This document shows positions 12,682 to 26,814 of a DNA stretch of 64,000 bases, in pieces (position 1 is the first letter of the stretch; every line of letters starts with the position of its first letter). Position numbers and translations under genes: made by a program. Origin of the DNA: Baylisascaris procyonis. Taxonomy: Eukaryota > Nematoda > Chromadorea > Rhabditida > Ascarididae. Location: positions 2,418,001 to 2,482,000 of the forward strand of contig JAZARR010000088.1 of assembly GCA_037389465.1 (NCBI GenBank), written 5' to 3'. The notes below the pieces were generated by a model. The model was given only the letters and a program-made list of their open reading frames with translations. It made no database searches and was not told the origin of the DNA.

Positions 12682-13430
12682 CTAAAGAAAAATGGATTGA
12701 ATTTTCGAAATTGGCATTATTTGCTTGTCTGAGAGAGCTAAACGCCACTTTTAGCTTTGAAGAAAATCTGATTTTTGTTGAGCAACAACAGGACTTCGCA
12801 ATACTTGTGGAGCGTCGAATACCTTAACTCATTCTCTTCCTTCGCTTTCTTCCACCTACCCCCTCGCCCCACCCCATTACATCCCATTATGGTTGCTTCT
12901 CGGTGCACTTCTACGACTGCTTTTTATATTCAGTTGTATTTGCAAGTTTGTGTAGCATTCCCTCATCATAATTAAGGAAGTTTTGGACGATAAGCGTGCA
13001 TTATGAGCGAAATTGTTGAGTTGCAATGATTCAGATTGTCGATATTATGGAAAGGAAGATGCGAATGAACGGAAGACATAAACAATATGCACGTCCAGTA
13101 AGCGTTACTTCTGCATATAATTTGTTAGATGAAATTACTTCTTTCTTTTTTTTTCGAAAAGAAAATGAGCGAAATGTTCAACCACAAATTCCTATTTATT
13201 TTTGGGAAATTTTTTTAAATTAATTGCAATCACATCATAAATGACGATCAAACCAATCACCGAAACAACTAATATATTGCAATAAGATATAAATGAAGTA
13301 GTTTTCATCTTTTAGTGCAGTTAGATGATAGCTTATTCAATATGCGCTAAACAGTACGCAAATGAAGCACATTTGCGTCATCGCATCGTCAGCTGGTACC
13401 GTGAACGAATTGGCACCTTTAGGTACGTTT

Positions 13431-13441
13431 GGGGGGGGGGG
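13431..13441 (+). repeat. G11 homopolymer followed by G-rich triplets
   Basis: Eleven consecutive G residues are followed by AGGGTAGGAGGAGG, giving four or more G runs of at least two within about 30 bases. Possible quadruplex-forming sequence; also a likely sequencing problem spot. Confidence 0.7.
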
Positions 13442-15556
13442 AGGGTAGGAGGAGGCGAAGGTGCTGGAGGTAAGGTGATACGAGGACGGCTGATGATAGC
13501 TGAAGGACATTTCGCTTCCTCGTACATGTTGGGTGGGCGACGCTTTCTTTCATCTTCAAAAGTTTTTTTTTTTTTTTCAAACTTCTACAGAGCTCACTTC
13601 GATGAATAAGGTTATGGTTCATGCCTCCGCGAGCAGCCTCTCCACCTTCCTCCCTTATGCGATGGAGAAAGGATTGAGGAGTATGAGCTGTAGAGCAGTA
13701 TGTACGGAAAAGAGTAAGAAACCTGCCTAATAGACAAATTCCCCTTTAAAAACTTCATCGGTGAGCCGGTAATCGTCATGTCGGACAAGTTCTAACAGCT
13801 TATTAATCGGATAACACAAACAAATGTATAACAATGGACGAGAAAGAGTGCCAAAAAGACCAACACGATATCGCCTTTACAGCCCATAAGGTCGTTCGTT
13901 CGCTCAAATATTCAACAAAAAAAGGTTATAATCTAATAGTGTGCTTCCCTACACCGCTCATCGACCGAACAAATCTTTCGAAGAAAACTTCATCGATGTA
14001 CAACATCCGTCCTATTTTAGAAAAATTTTTAGGTACTTTTTAAATGCCGATAACGAGGCTAACGAATCTTGATGGAAAAGAGGAAAATATGAGCATCCTA
14101 CTTAGATGGCAGTCCGCAAATTTCATTGATACACATTTCCTGGTCCGCTCACACATGAAAACAAAGACACTCAGCAATACGTGAACGCACGAGTTATTCA
14201 CGGCATCGAAATGCCCAGAAAGTAGCCTCAGATTCGTCTGGTGTCAAAAACCGCGCCGTCTGAACATCGGCCCCTCGGAGTGCTCTACAGCACGTCCTAA
14301 GCAGCTGTCTAAGAAAGTGCCTTTCTAAAGCTACGCCACTTTCCCTTATGCGAACACGAAACTTTACAAGGTCTAGCCCATGCTTTCGCCACTTTTAAAA
14401 AGTTTTTACCCACGGACCTCCTTTCCTCTCCTTCTCCCTGTTTCCTGCATTTGAGTTGCAGTTCGCCCATGTAACAGCAGGTATTTCTCAGCTGAGCCGT
14501 GGCACTGTGGTTAACTCAGCATTACTGAACCAGTGGCATTCCTCCAGCTAGCTCCCTTACTGCTTGAACAGTACCGATGACTTGGCACACTCCGTTCTCT
14601 CCCATCGCATTCCAATTTCTTTACTCTTAAGGCGAAATCATTCGCCGCTGTCGTTTGTTCTTAAACTGCATTCTAGTTCAGATGAACGCTTTATGCTATA
14701 GTAGTGCAGCAGGCAGCCGAAGAAATATTGGCCCACATCTTGGCTGTATTCGGCAGCATTTCGTGCTCAAAATCGAGTTGCTATTAGTACGGACGATTTT
14801 TCTTTGACCATGAAGGACGGTAAGGCAACATCACCTGTCGACATTAAACAACAGATAGGAGCAGCGTGAACTTCTTGACGTTAAATGCTCGACAATTTAA
14901 ATGCACATAACTGAAACGATTCTGCATTTTAGTAGACTGTCATGAAAGACATCGTGCGTTTATTTGGGGCCAACACATGAAAGAGAACAAAGCCATCTGC
15001 GCACCCAAATTGCAGTCTTCCAATATGAAAAACACAAATTAAAAAAGATAATGAAAATCCCAATAACATCGTTAGAAAATGAACAGCTTTAAGGTTGCAA
15101 AAAAAAAATTTTTTTTGTTGGCTTCCGCGATAGGCACCCACCGTCGACTCAACATCGTATGAAGCCTTCTAAGTCAGTAAATAAAGTAAACGAGGACTTT
15201 TATGCTGCCTCACACGAATAGGCCTGACTCATCAATAACGTATTTGCCTAAGATTGAATTCTGGCGTGAAGAGAGTTCGTCGAACTGCCGCTTAGCCTTC
15301 AGCCTCATTTTTGCTTCAAGTGGGAATGAATACTTCGAAATAAAACAATCGAACGATGACGTCAACGAAGAGCAGAAGAAAGCAATAAACAAAACATCAA
15401 GTAGTGATGTAACGTAGTAAGTATAGAAATAGGAAGTATCGTCGAAGAATTTGAAAACAATGAATGCAAACTCGTAACGCTTTACGTACACATATGTATA
15501 GTGAGAGAGCTTTAAGAGGGAACATTGAAAAGAAACGTTTGGCGATTAGCAGCAAT

Positions 15557-15614
15557 CCACACGCACACACATCCACAGACACACAAACACACAGACACAC
15601 ACACACATACATAC
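15557..15614. repeat. imperfect (CA)n microsatellite
   Basis: A CACACG/CACAGA/CACAAA-type array of about 58 bp with several interruptions. It produces spurious open frames on both strands. Confidence 0.85.
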
Positions 15615-16830
15615 TACATAACAAGCTCATACCCCCTGCTTTCCTCAGACGGCGAGAATGAACGTCAGATGGTGAATTCAACTTCCGCTGGCTCTTAAAA
15701 CCTCAACTCGTTACCGTCTCTACTCTAAAAAGACCTTCCCGTTACACTTCATTCAACACTTGCGAATCTCCTTTTTCACTATCCCATCCCTCGCTCCTTT
15801 CGTTAATGTTTGTAATCACTCTTCGAGAATTTCAAGCCATGGTCAAACATCAAACAACGATGGCAACAATCGTATACGTTCGAGCCGAAAATGTTCAAAA
15901 ACCTCCTCTCGCTCCTCTCCCCTCCCCCCCCCCTCCCCCCACGAGACTCAAATTTGTGTACTTAATTTCCCTAGTAAGAATTTCCATCAACAGAAACTAG
16001 AAGTATTACATTTGAAAAATTCAACGAGAGCAAGCAGGCGAAAAAGGCGCCAAAATCGACACATCAATAGCACGTGAAAGGCATCACCGGGGAACAAAAG
16101 GATTTCACTTTGGAAGCTTTTTTTATTGTGGATATCACAAGAGCAGAATCTTTATCTGAACGGAAATATTTAACCTCCTCCCCCCCTTTCTGTACTATTT
16201 CCCTCTCCTCCGAAATGCATTCAGCGTACGAACGTTGTTGTGGATTTATCTTCAATTTTATGAAAATTGGCAAGGATTCCCCATCGGATCAAATGCAGAA
16301 AACAGCGCGTTGAACAAAGTGATAACTAAATATGAACAAGTAGGAGATCACAATATTAATCTCCTCCTTTCTCTACAACTCCATTATTAAGAAATGAGCC
16401 TCCATAAAAGCATCCCTCACCATTTCGTTTCAAATAAATATTTGCTTCTTGTTTCATTTTCGCTGTTTTATCGCATCGATAAAAAAAAAATATTGTCAAT
16501 TATCGAGTAAAGAATTGAAAAAGTGAAATTTAGGATCGATTTCAACGACGTTTTCGGTGGAGATGTCGAGAAAGTGATATTAAAAATAAGTAAAAAAAAA
16601 AAACTAGCAGAAAAATTGCGTGACAAAAATAGCCTTGTCTGGTCAACGTCAAATAAGAGTAATATAATACGACGAGCGAATATACCCCAAAAAAGAAGTA
16701 CATTCGTTCATGTGAATTTATCACCGAAAAAATGAAAAAAAAAAAAACGATAGACGCTGGCAGCACAGACAAAGCGAACAACGTAACGCACAAGCAAGTA
16801 GCTAAAATGCGTCACGCATCCCTGGCTCGT

Positions 16831-17466
16831 CATGAATGTGAGCTAGTGCTGGAAGATGAAACTGTTGAAGGAGATGTCCCGCCGTGATCCGAATGCCCTT
16901 CATTTGCCGTGCAACAACACGGCGGCATCTTATACGTGGCAGTAGACGTTGTTGCTGTGCAATGTAACTCAGCTTCGGCAGTCCCCGTTTGAAGCGGCAG
17001 TTCGGGAGTGGGCGCATGGAATGGCGACCCACTAATCAGCGGGCGAACCGTCGACTCCGATTGGGGCGTTGGGTGTATTGGTGACTTGGCACACATATCG
17101 AGCCGTACGGGCACATAGACAACCGGATGAGCAAAAGCATTGCGATCTGGGTTTGCGTCGAGTGAGGGCGACCAACGTGTACGTGATGAGAAGCACCCGT
17201 CGACGTGCTGCCTGCAGTCGGTGCTGTGGCATACCCGTTTTGTGGAATGCAAACCGATCTCGCCACCGTCCCCTCCGCATGATGGCCTCTCGACGCCGGT
17301 CGCTGTATTTAGACGAATTCGTCCATAGGTTGCCTGAACTGTTGCATCTCGCGCCGCACGACACGACATCGACGAGCAAGAGAAGGAAGCACGTGCGTCG
17401 AAAGGATTGCAGTTTGGTGGCGCACGCACCCAGCGTTCCCGATCCTCATCGCACACCAGACGGCTC
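16831..17466 (-). CDS. GC-rich coding-like exon, function unknown
   Basis: A distinctly GC-richer island. On the minus strand it starts right after a strong acceptor (GCATTTTACAG) and stays open for about 211 codons to a TGA. The start contains VCDEDRERW and PPNCNPFD, superficially like the end of a sushi/CCP module but with the rest of that domain missing. The end is Ser/Thr/Pro/His-rich (TSPSTVSSSSTSSHS). About a third of codons begin with G. A second frame from the same acceptor is open for 51 codons and reads like an amphipathic helix region (TAILSTHVLPSLARR), so the frame is not settled. No close poly(A) signal was found. It could be a terminal exon of a large minus-strand gene or a decayed element. 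No product is recognised. Confidence 0.42.
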
Positions 17467-17470
17467 TGTA

Positions 17471-20400
17471 AAATGCTCAACTTTTATTCATAAGCAACCA
17501 ACTTTATTTGAGGAAAATGCAATGATGCACGAATGCTTTCATAACATCAATAGTAGATGAATATTTCATTAATCGCTTTTATAATACAACGCCGTTAGTT
17601 ATTAGCAAACAAAAGTTGCAAGAGAAAGCCCATGAAATATTTGTGCATGAAGAATTAAACCGGAAGAAGGTTATCGCCGGAATATGTCAAAAATATGGAA
17701 TCGCTTTGAAATATGAAGCATAAAGATTTGAAAAGTATTTCCAGGTGAACAACAGCCAAAAATTTGAATTATTGCTGAAGATAACAAATTTTTGGATAAT
17801 AAAGATTTTTAGTTAGTAAAGAAAAAACCCAGAGGCGGCAATGTATGCACCACTACGGCTAAACGATAAAATATTTACTCAGAAATTATAAGCACTTTTT
17901 TTCTGAGAAATTTCACCGAGCCCGTAGATGTGGATGCACCCAATTTCTGAGCATAGTGTGAACTTGCGCATGATTCACAGTACTAAGTGGATTAGATGAA
18001 ATCCACATCAATAAACTTTCTTCCAACAACAACTTCCCCTAACTCGCTTTCAGCGGTATCGGAATAGACAACCGTATTTAACGTCAGTATTTAACCTGGC
18101 GCTATGTTTTTGAACCCATATTATCAGCCCTCAAAGCATGAATGGCTAGCGGGTAGTTCGAACATAAATGAGATGGAATTACTATTAAATTAATACTTCA
18201 GCAATAAATCCAAGAAGCTCCGATCACACTTCAGAGATATAACCTATACGAACTCAATAAGCTAAAGTTTTAAAACTTTTTGAGGAAGAACGGTTGAGAT
18301 TAGACCAAACGAAATGAGCGAAAAAAAAAAAGAAATTTAAGCAACTCAGCAAGAGATGAGTATCTAAATTCATTAACGATAAAAAAAATCGAGCAATCGC
18401 ATCAATATTGCGCATTATCAAATTGTATACTGAATTATTTCTGTCGAAATTTAGTTGTAAACAACTGCAAATCATTGGGTCATTCGAAAATTCTATAGTG
18501 CATAAAAAATTATTTTTCACATAGTTGGCCTTATATCGCAATAAAAATTATAAATTTTCAATAAAATAACCATCGCATTTCGTCAAACAACCAAATAGAA
18601 ATCTTAATTTGCCGAAAATGTTTGCAATTTCCACTTAAAAAGATATCTATGATAGTGTTCGCATGACGGCTTTCAATCAGCAACTTAAAAAAATTTACAA
18701 ACATAAGATTGCTCATGTAAAGCTTATTTTTTTGGGACATTTCTACATTTCAAGATTGTTATAGATATCAAAGCACTAAGCACTCTCAATAGACAATGAA
18801 TATGAAAGTTTCATCCATCTTTTACAATACAGTAATCATCGCATAATTGTGTACTTTTTTGCATAAATTGTTTGTAATATTTTTATGGTGCAATCTACAG
18901 TGAAATAAATAAATGCAAAAAACGCAAAATTACTATAACTTTCGAGAGTATCAAATTCCATAATTCTTCACTAAATAATAGTTACAATCTCATCTCTCGA
19001 TTAGAAATTACATTCCCCTTTTTCAATTCTATTTTATTCGTACCTATTATCTCAGAGTACTTTCAAATATAATATTTGAGTGAAAAAGTCGAAAGTTTTC
19101 AATAAGCGAAAAAATGTCAAAATCAATCGAATGCAATTCAATGAAACTCAAAAAAAAAAGGCTGAATGAATCATAGAATTTATGTTAGTATAATTGTTAA
19201 TATGAAGAGAAATTATGAAATTTCATCGATGAATGAAATGCGCATTCATTGTAAAGCCAATCGAATATTTAAATCATTAGAAAATATTATTTCAAATTTT
19301 AATATAAAGAAGCGAAACCATATCAATCATTATTCATGGTAAAATGTAGCATAACATTTTCGCTCGTTTTTTTTTTCTGTTCATTTGTATTGAAAATATT
19401 TTTCCTTTTTACAAAATTCTAATAACATTTAAGAAACTTTCTCATCCCATCCCCTTTCCCACCAAAAAAAAGAACTCACTAAAAAAGTGTCAATGAAAGG
19501 AATTTGAGATAATTTCTTGATATGACTCATAGGGCTCATAGGGCTTTAACATATTCTTGAGTATAGTATATCTTCCAAAATTTATTTTCTCTATTTCGAT
19601 GAGTGTGAAGTTTAAAATGATGAAAACTTTAAAAGGAAAATTCGCTTCGATGAATGGTAGAGCGAAAAAAAATAGAATTCGAAAAAAAAAAAAACTCTCT
19701 ACGAACGATCTCTTTGCTCGATAATTTCACTCGATGATGACAATTATTTTAATATACGCACATTTTTTCTAACATCATCGATGAATTACTGCTGTGACGC
19801 TCCGACTAATAGCACTGCATCCAATATCAACTATTAGGAATTTCTTTTAAGAAAATTGTTTTGAAAAACAAAAAATCTTTTTTTCATATTTACGGGAAAC
19901 AGAGAATATTTTAAGAAAAAAAAAATTTCAAATAAGCGAATATAATTCAGCAAACATTTTTCTAGCGGTTTTTCCAATAAAAAAAAAATGAAAATAAGTA
20001 AATCACTAAAAACTATCAAATCATAACTAAGCGTAGTGATTGTTTTACTTTTTTTTGCACATATTGAAAACATTTTACGGATAAATTATAACATAGAAAC
20101 TAGAGAATTCGTAAATCACAGAACGAATCACTTCACTCTATATTCTGCAACAACGACTTTGCCTCTTTTAACTATTAGCCGAGTAAATCAACGCAAAATG
20201 CGAAAAACTCCTACGCTGTCCTCTTTCCTCCGTTGCCCGCATCCTTCAGCTCGTCTAAACTTTTCACACAAAAGTTCTCTGAACTAAAACTGTCATTTTT
20301 TTTTTCACCTACCACGAACCTCTAAGAACCGATCAGTAAACTCGTCTATATAACAGTACACATATATTTCTTAAGTGATTCAGCGATCGTATATGAAAGA

Positions 20401-23400
20401 GGAACTATGCAAGGATGAAAGGGAAAAATGGACGACAACAGGATCACTTTTGAAGATGTGTGCAAAGGATAGACTGTCCCCTAAAAGAATGGAGTGGTAC
20501 TAATGGCGGGGAATTTGTCTTGAGACAAGAATCGAATTGATAAAATTGAAACGTTTTATGGTTTAAAAAAAATGTCGAAATCATTCACTTCTTGGGAAAC
20601 GCATATCATCTAAGCGTTACTATTTATCTGTAAAAGTTCAGAACCTAAAAACACAGCTGATAAAACGATACGTTTCATCGTTACTAATACCGTCAAATTT
20701 TAATTCGATTGCGCAACTAGTGCGACATATGCACCAAGCTCTCATTTGCATAAACGATATGCAAACATCTAGAAATTTTTGTAAATAAAATTTACATTTT
20801 GTAATAAAGAAGGATTTTAAAGGTGCAAATACTTTCCATCTTCTTGATGCAGAAAATCTCACATGCACTAAGTGAAACGTACCAATCAACCTTACCCGTA
20901 TCGATACATTCTCTATTATAAAAGTTAACGCGAATTTAAATATCATTAAAGAAGTTAGGCTTTTGTACATGTGACGCATAAATAAGCAAAGAATCGTAGC
21001 AAAAGAGTTGGCTAGCATTATTACTTGCTTTTGTAACCCGTTCACTGCATCAATCGACACTATGAATGACCAAAAAAAAAAAAGAAATCTGTGCACTGTT
21101 GCATTCAGCTAATAACTGACCAAGTTGCTCGTACAAAACTCCTATGAAAAGATTTGTTTTCCTCTTTGAAACAGAATTGAATGAAAAGATGGCTGCAAAT
21201 TATGCGCAAAATTTTCGCACTTATTTATGAGCTTACAGCTTTTTTCGAACAGCCTGAATCAGCTTGAAAGTTGGTAAATGAGACCATCTTAGCTGTACTT
21301 TATAGCCATCATGTCCCACAATTTCAGGTCCAATGTTTCATAAGTTGAGGCTATCGAACAGACAGACAGATACACACATACACGTATAGAGAAAAGCCGC
21401 TGGAGCGCGATCGGTAAGCGCAACTTTTCAAAAGTGCACAAAAAGTGAGATAAGAGTGGTCTCGCAGGAATAGGAATTTTAATGAATAGGAGCTTTTTTG
21501 AAAATAATGCTGTAATTCAGGTAGAGGTCTCACAATGGCAACAACTCAATTGATGAAATACTACGCATGCCAATTACAATGTCATCTTGGTTGCGTTTAG
21601 TGGAATAATAATCTTCATTCGACGCAAAAAATATTGATCTCACATATTTACAGCATAATATTCAAATAAAAAATCGAAAAAAAAAAACTACGGATTGGGC
21701 TTGTTTCAAAATAAGAGATTGAAAATGCTATTCAAAAATAAAAGATGGAAGAATGTTGAAGATATTTTCAACAAAGTTTGTGGAACGATAGCCGAACCAC
21801 CGCCAATTAGAGCTTGAAAGCGGCAATCTGCACCATTCAAAACAATTGCGAACTAAATAACAACACTACAAGAACCTAAGAAACAAAACCGATGTTTCTA
21901 AAAAGGTGAATTTGATGGAGGAAATTTGGTACGAAAAAAAAAGAAAAAATAAAAAAAAAACAAACTATCATTTATATCGTTTCATCACAAAGATAAACTT
22001 TTAACGTTCCCATCTTATATAAATGATGAGCGAACTACACTACGTGAATGGAAGATGAAAAATGATTGTGCGCTCTAGAAACTCTCTTCAATATTCTACT
22101 CCCTAATAAGGTGAATTTTGTGCAATCTGTAAAATATATATTTTTATAGCGATCGTTATCGTTGCCCTAAACGCCCCGTGATTGAGAATCTAAATTTCAA
22201 TGCAACATTTCATTTTTCTGCATTTCTAAAACGCTTTCTTTGAGTTGTTTCTTCTTAAACACTTCTCTCAAACTACAATTGATTGCATACCCTGAAACAG
22301 TGTCTGATATGCGGAAAAAGGTTTGCAGAAAGGGGAGCGGACGGCCTAGTGTGAAGTTTCTTTGACGTTGACAACGATGAGAGGATCCTTATTGCCGAAA
22401 TTCCAACTACTTTGAATAAATTATTTCTGTTTACTTCATCCAGGCGCTTGGCATGTTATGTCTACTTTCTACTCCTAAATGCGTCAAGCGCAATCGAATT
22501 CGCAATAAGCATCAAAGCCTTGGACAGAATTTTTGATGCGGGATGGGGGTTTAAACAATTTTAGGACTAGGCGAGTTTGGGGATATTTTAATCGCAATCT
22601 AGTTCATACAGAGAAGATCTTCCGCTTTGAATTAGCGAATGTGCTTATGATTCTTCTAAAAGAAAAGGAAACCATCGCACCACCCTCACGCGAACGGGTC
22701 AATTCAGGATATCGCCGGATTTCAAAACATCGACCAATAGCGAACGGTTCACGCAGGATGACTTTCTTGATTAACTGAAAAGGAGCAGAAACAAACCTTT
22801 GAGAAAAAAAGTGCAGTTTAGTGTTGTGTGGGGATCACGGAATAGTTCCAGAACCTCAATTTGATCTTTTCTTTTCTGGCAAAAATTATAATTCGGAATT
22901 CTTCTTGAAGTTTTGATCCAAACGGATGTCGGCTGGCAGTCAATTTCAAAAGTTTCACTCGACCAGCAACCGTCCACAGCGAAGGTTTCGGCGAATGAGG
23001 GTTCTGGCGAAGAAATCTAGACGGCAACATCGCTCACGCATTCCAACATCGACATAATAAAGAATTTCTCTCGAGATTTTGATCACCGGGGATCTCCATA
23101 TAGACAAAAAACAGTGCCAAGATAAAACAGAATAATGTAAATGCTAACAATATTCTCAAAACGTTTGAAGTATCTCAAAAATAGACACCCGCCTCCCAGC
23201 TGGGAACAGTCCAAATCCTAGTCATAGATGAATACGGGATAGGCGAAGGATTTTTCAGCGTTATTTCAAACTTGTATGATGCTAGGCAAATCTGTTAGAC
23301 ATTTGGGTCCGTGCTAAGCTCGGTCCCAGTCGTGACAGCGGCTGGAGCCGAGCTTGATCCATGACCTTATGGAATTGGAGATGGGCCAAATTCTGTCCTG

Positions 23401-26400
23401 ACCGCAGTCCTGAGAGCGCCTTTTACCCACTCCGAAGAAAAATCAAAACCAGGACCCGTTTTAACCCATTTCCGTAGAGACACGAGTTAAATGCGATCCT
23501 AGTCCCGTCCTGGATCGTGATCGAGATTGGTTTTAACCTCCGACGCCATGCATTTACCAGCTGACGAAAGGGTACAAAACTTTTGATAGATTTCTTATTC
23601 CCTTCTCTAATGAGGGCATAAACATTACACTATCAGAACAGGACACTTTCCCAAAGTGGAATTTCGAGCTGAATCATTGCATCATAGCACACTTCTCCAA
23701 CCAATTCAGCCTCTCAATGCAATGCAGATGAATCTCACAACGGATGACTAAACAATGCGATAAAAATTGTAGCCGACCAACAAATCAAAGTTCCAAATTT
23801 GCAATCGGTTTTATATTGTCAACAAAAGAGACAAAAAGGCAATCTGTTTTATGCTCATATTGATAAGCATAAACCAAAGAATAAATGAATTCTTCAGTGT
23901 GCAACCAAAGCGTTAGCCTCCGCAATATTTCAGCATTCTTACAAAAAGCGCGCAAAGATGAAGTACAAAATTAAACCGTTTTACATAATTCAGTTGACAG
24001 CTGATAACGCAAAGAAGCAAAATCGATTTATAAAATTGGTAGTTTTGATTTTACTTCAAATATGATTGCTTGAGGCATCTAAGATTCAGCGAGAACAAAA
24101 GTACATTCACTAACGTTTCGGCTTATCAAGGCATACTTATAGCAAAGAATCCTGAAATATATATACTCAAATATGAGAGTTTCTTGCTTGCTAAGCTATC
24201 TAACATTAGCGCGTAAACGTCTGCTCCATCCGGGTCACGGAGGCATTTCATGTTCACATCTAGAACAAACTCTGGAGTCTTCGCTATGCATTTTCGTAAT
24301 TTAACAATCATTGATTCGTAGATTTAGAAATAAAATAAATGGCACTCGCTACTAGAAATCAGTATTCTACTAGAAAACTCGAATCAGCTTCTTCTACTAG
24401 AAATCAAAAAACAGCACTCGAGTCAAATCAGTTCAGCTGCCGAATCTAACTCAATCTATACAATATTTTGAACATTAATTTTTCATGTTACCTTGGCTTT
24501 CTAATATGATAAGCAAACGCTATATCCAACGATCATACATGAAAAACGATGTTTGCACAAAAAAACATCTAAAGTCAATGGCAGTATGAAATCAAAGGGG
24601 ACAGGGGGAGGGGGGTTGTCACCATCAAAAATCACAGGAAATTCACTTACGTGCTATCATCACTACCGAAGATCAGTATACAAAAAAGACGATACAGAAA
24701 AGGCTAAGCTCACAGACCCGACAAAGCACTAAAGCCCTCTAGCGTAACGATCTGGAATCGGCATATGAGATGTTATGTTTGTGAGATGATATATATAATG
24801 CTTATGTATACATGTTAAATGCCATTTTGATAGTATAATAAGCGAATCCTTCCGACAATTTTTTGTTTTTTACGTTAAAGGCTGACCCCAAATGAACAGC
24901 CAGTGAAGGCTGGACAGTGCCATTCGGCAAAACAGCTTCTTTCTTTACAACGAATAATCCAATCAATTACAGTGCAAATAAAAGCTGATATGCTCTAATG
25001 CATTGCTACAGATAGTTTTCCTGAGGATTTGAATATACTAGGATGAAAGAAATATCGAGTGAGACTGAATTTCATAATTCTAAACAACATGACAGACGTT
25101 CGTAAACCTTCGGTGAGCACTTCCGAAAATAATCTATTTGCAAAAAAAAAGTCTGATTTCAGGAAGATTTGCCAAAAAGTGGAAATCTCAGGAAATTAAA
25201 AGTCGGGCGAAACTTTCAACTTCGAAAATGTTACATGATCATGACCACTGCAGCGCATACCGCAATCTGCCTGAATTCATAAGTTAGATTTTCAAAAATG
25301 CACACTGAAAAGCGCTCACGTAAATATTGCTCTTCCAGAAAGAATGCACTCTTGTAAACGTTCTCATGCAAACGACTAATAAACACATCAAAACAGAAAC
25401 AAGTAAGAAAATGTTTTTTAGATGCCTAAAGAAGGGTTTATAGGGGGAATCGCCTTGCATTTTATAGTGGAGTCTTTTAATGAGGAAAATAGCCAAAATA
25501 ACACACCTAAAATGACGGGACGTGCCGATCGTCATGAAAAACTAGTATCTGTACAAGGGATAAAAATGAAACCAATGAGAAGGATGCCACTATTAGTGAA
25601 TAGAAAACTGCAACAGACGTAGAGAATTAAACTATGCGAAATGAAATTTATTCTACTTACGCTAATAAATAAAAATATTAGATAGTTGTATGAAGAAGCA
25701 ATGCCGTAGGCAATTCTCAATCAATGCTATGTCGCAAGAAAATGATTTCGGTCTTGGCTGTAGCCTCAAACGTCTCTCTTGTCTCTAAGCTCCATCCACT
25801 CCTTTCGCAGTAATACGATTGTAAGTAAACGTGACCGACGATTACCGAAAATGCCGGACAACGTAAGCATGACAACATGAAGTAAAAAGGAGTGTTAACC
25901 TACAGAAGATCGTTTGCACTGCAATCAGTGAAGCTAGTAAGGTTGACGGCATTCCGGTTTCCACAAAAAGATTAGAAAGTCAACTGATCATATTTGGATA
26001 AAGACACCGTCCTTAGAGGGAGAAATTATTTTTGAGCACATTTTTGAATCTGTTCGGACAAGCTTAACCAAAATAGGCACACAACCTATCAAAAGCACTT
26101 TCACCAAACAAGACATGATAGGGTAAATGTTGTTGCGTGATTAACTTGTACCACTACTACGAGGAAATTCTTCTGCTTCCTCCCTTAGCAACAGCTTTCG
26201 ACTGAACATAATCTAAAAGCTTTAAAGCCTATAATGCACAGTGAAAAAAAAAATGGTTTGCGAAGGACCAAAGAAATAGATTTTATGGAATCATGTCGAC
26301 TATTCTATTCAATCTTTGGTACCCTTTTAGAAGGAAGAAATGAGTTTTGAGGACAGCCCCTCGTTCTCTCCTTTTCAGTAGCATTATTCTATCAGGACGG

Positions 26401-26509
26401 TTGCCCTACAGCGCAAACCTTATCCCAAAACCTATCCTGCATTAAACAATAGCATTTTTTGAATCAAAAACTGATCAGATGACGCATAAAGCGCCATATT
26501 TTGCTAAAA
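17471..26509. other. AT-rich stretch without a supported gene
   Basis: Long AT-rich sequence with homopolymer runs. The longest open frame (20638-21096, minus, 152 codons) is hydrophobic, starts in a poly(A) tract and has no splice or poly(A) context. A less AT-rich zone at about 22.3-23.6 kb has recurring GGTCCC/GTCCTG words and looks like an old repeat. Short triplicated CTACTAGAAA units lie at 24.35-24.41 kb, with a G-rich tract near 24600. Confidence 0.5.
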
Positions 26510-26810
26510 TTAACAGCAAAAAAAGGGTACCGGATTCGAGGCATCTCGTTCGCCATCTGAGAGGAAAACCGTAGCGGGCAGGTGCGGAGATCGAGACGGG
26601 TTGGCGGTAATGGGAGAGTGCTGTTGCTGCTGCTTCGAGGCGTACACTCCCAGAAGCGCGCTCGGTAGCACACAGTGCGCATCCTCACTGCTAAGTACGT
26701 GCCTACGCTGGCGACTGTGTGCCATCAATGGCTCGCCGGCCGCCAACTGCGTTGAGCATCCAGCGACGTTGCCTGCGCCCAGCCGACTCACCAATGAACT
26801 GAGCTTTGCC
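26510..26810 (-). CDS. GC-rich exon with glutamine run, function unknown
   Basis: This island follows a textbook minus-strand acceptor (ATAATTTCAG) and stays open for 99 codons to a TAA. The text includes VSRLGAGNVAGC, MAHSRQRRHVLSSED, a short Gln run (KQQQQHSP) and a Pro/Ser-rich tail. Third codon positions are GC-rich, unlike the surrounding DNA. A donor-like GTGAGT occurs only 19 nt into the segment, so the true exon could instead be a 19-nt microexon in another frame. The strand and acceptor match the 16.8-17.5 kb island, so the two might belong to one large gene, but nothing in the sequence links them directly. Confidence 0.4.
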
Positions 26811-26814
26811 CTGA

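Larger units (their letters stand above)
12690..16830. other. intergenic or intronic stretch, no firm gene
   Basis: Mixed-composition sequence. It holds an exon-like segment at 13036-13098 (+) whose opposite strand is equally open, a G run at 13431-13441, a 600-bp GC-richer zone at 14.1-14.9 kb with many stops in all frames, a CA-rich microsatellite at 15557-15614 and a C-rich tract at 15908-15940. I see no gene that can be supported. Confidence 0.5.

Noticed and set aside
13036..13419. Plus-strand exon-like pieces (IVDIMERKMRMNG at 13036-13098 and a second at 13325-13418)
   Set aside because: The splice signals look fair, but the junction does not join cleanly, the opposite strand is equally open, and no further exons or poly(A) signal follow.
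20638..21096. 152-codon hydrophobic minus frame
   Set aside because: One such frame is expected by chance in this much AT-rich DNA; it starts inside a poly(A) run and has no supporting signals.
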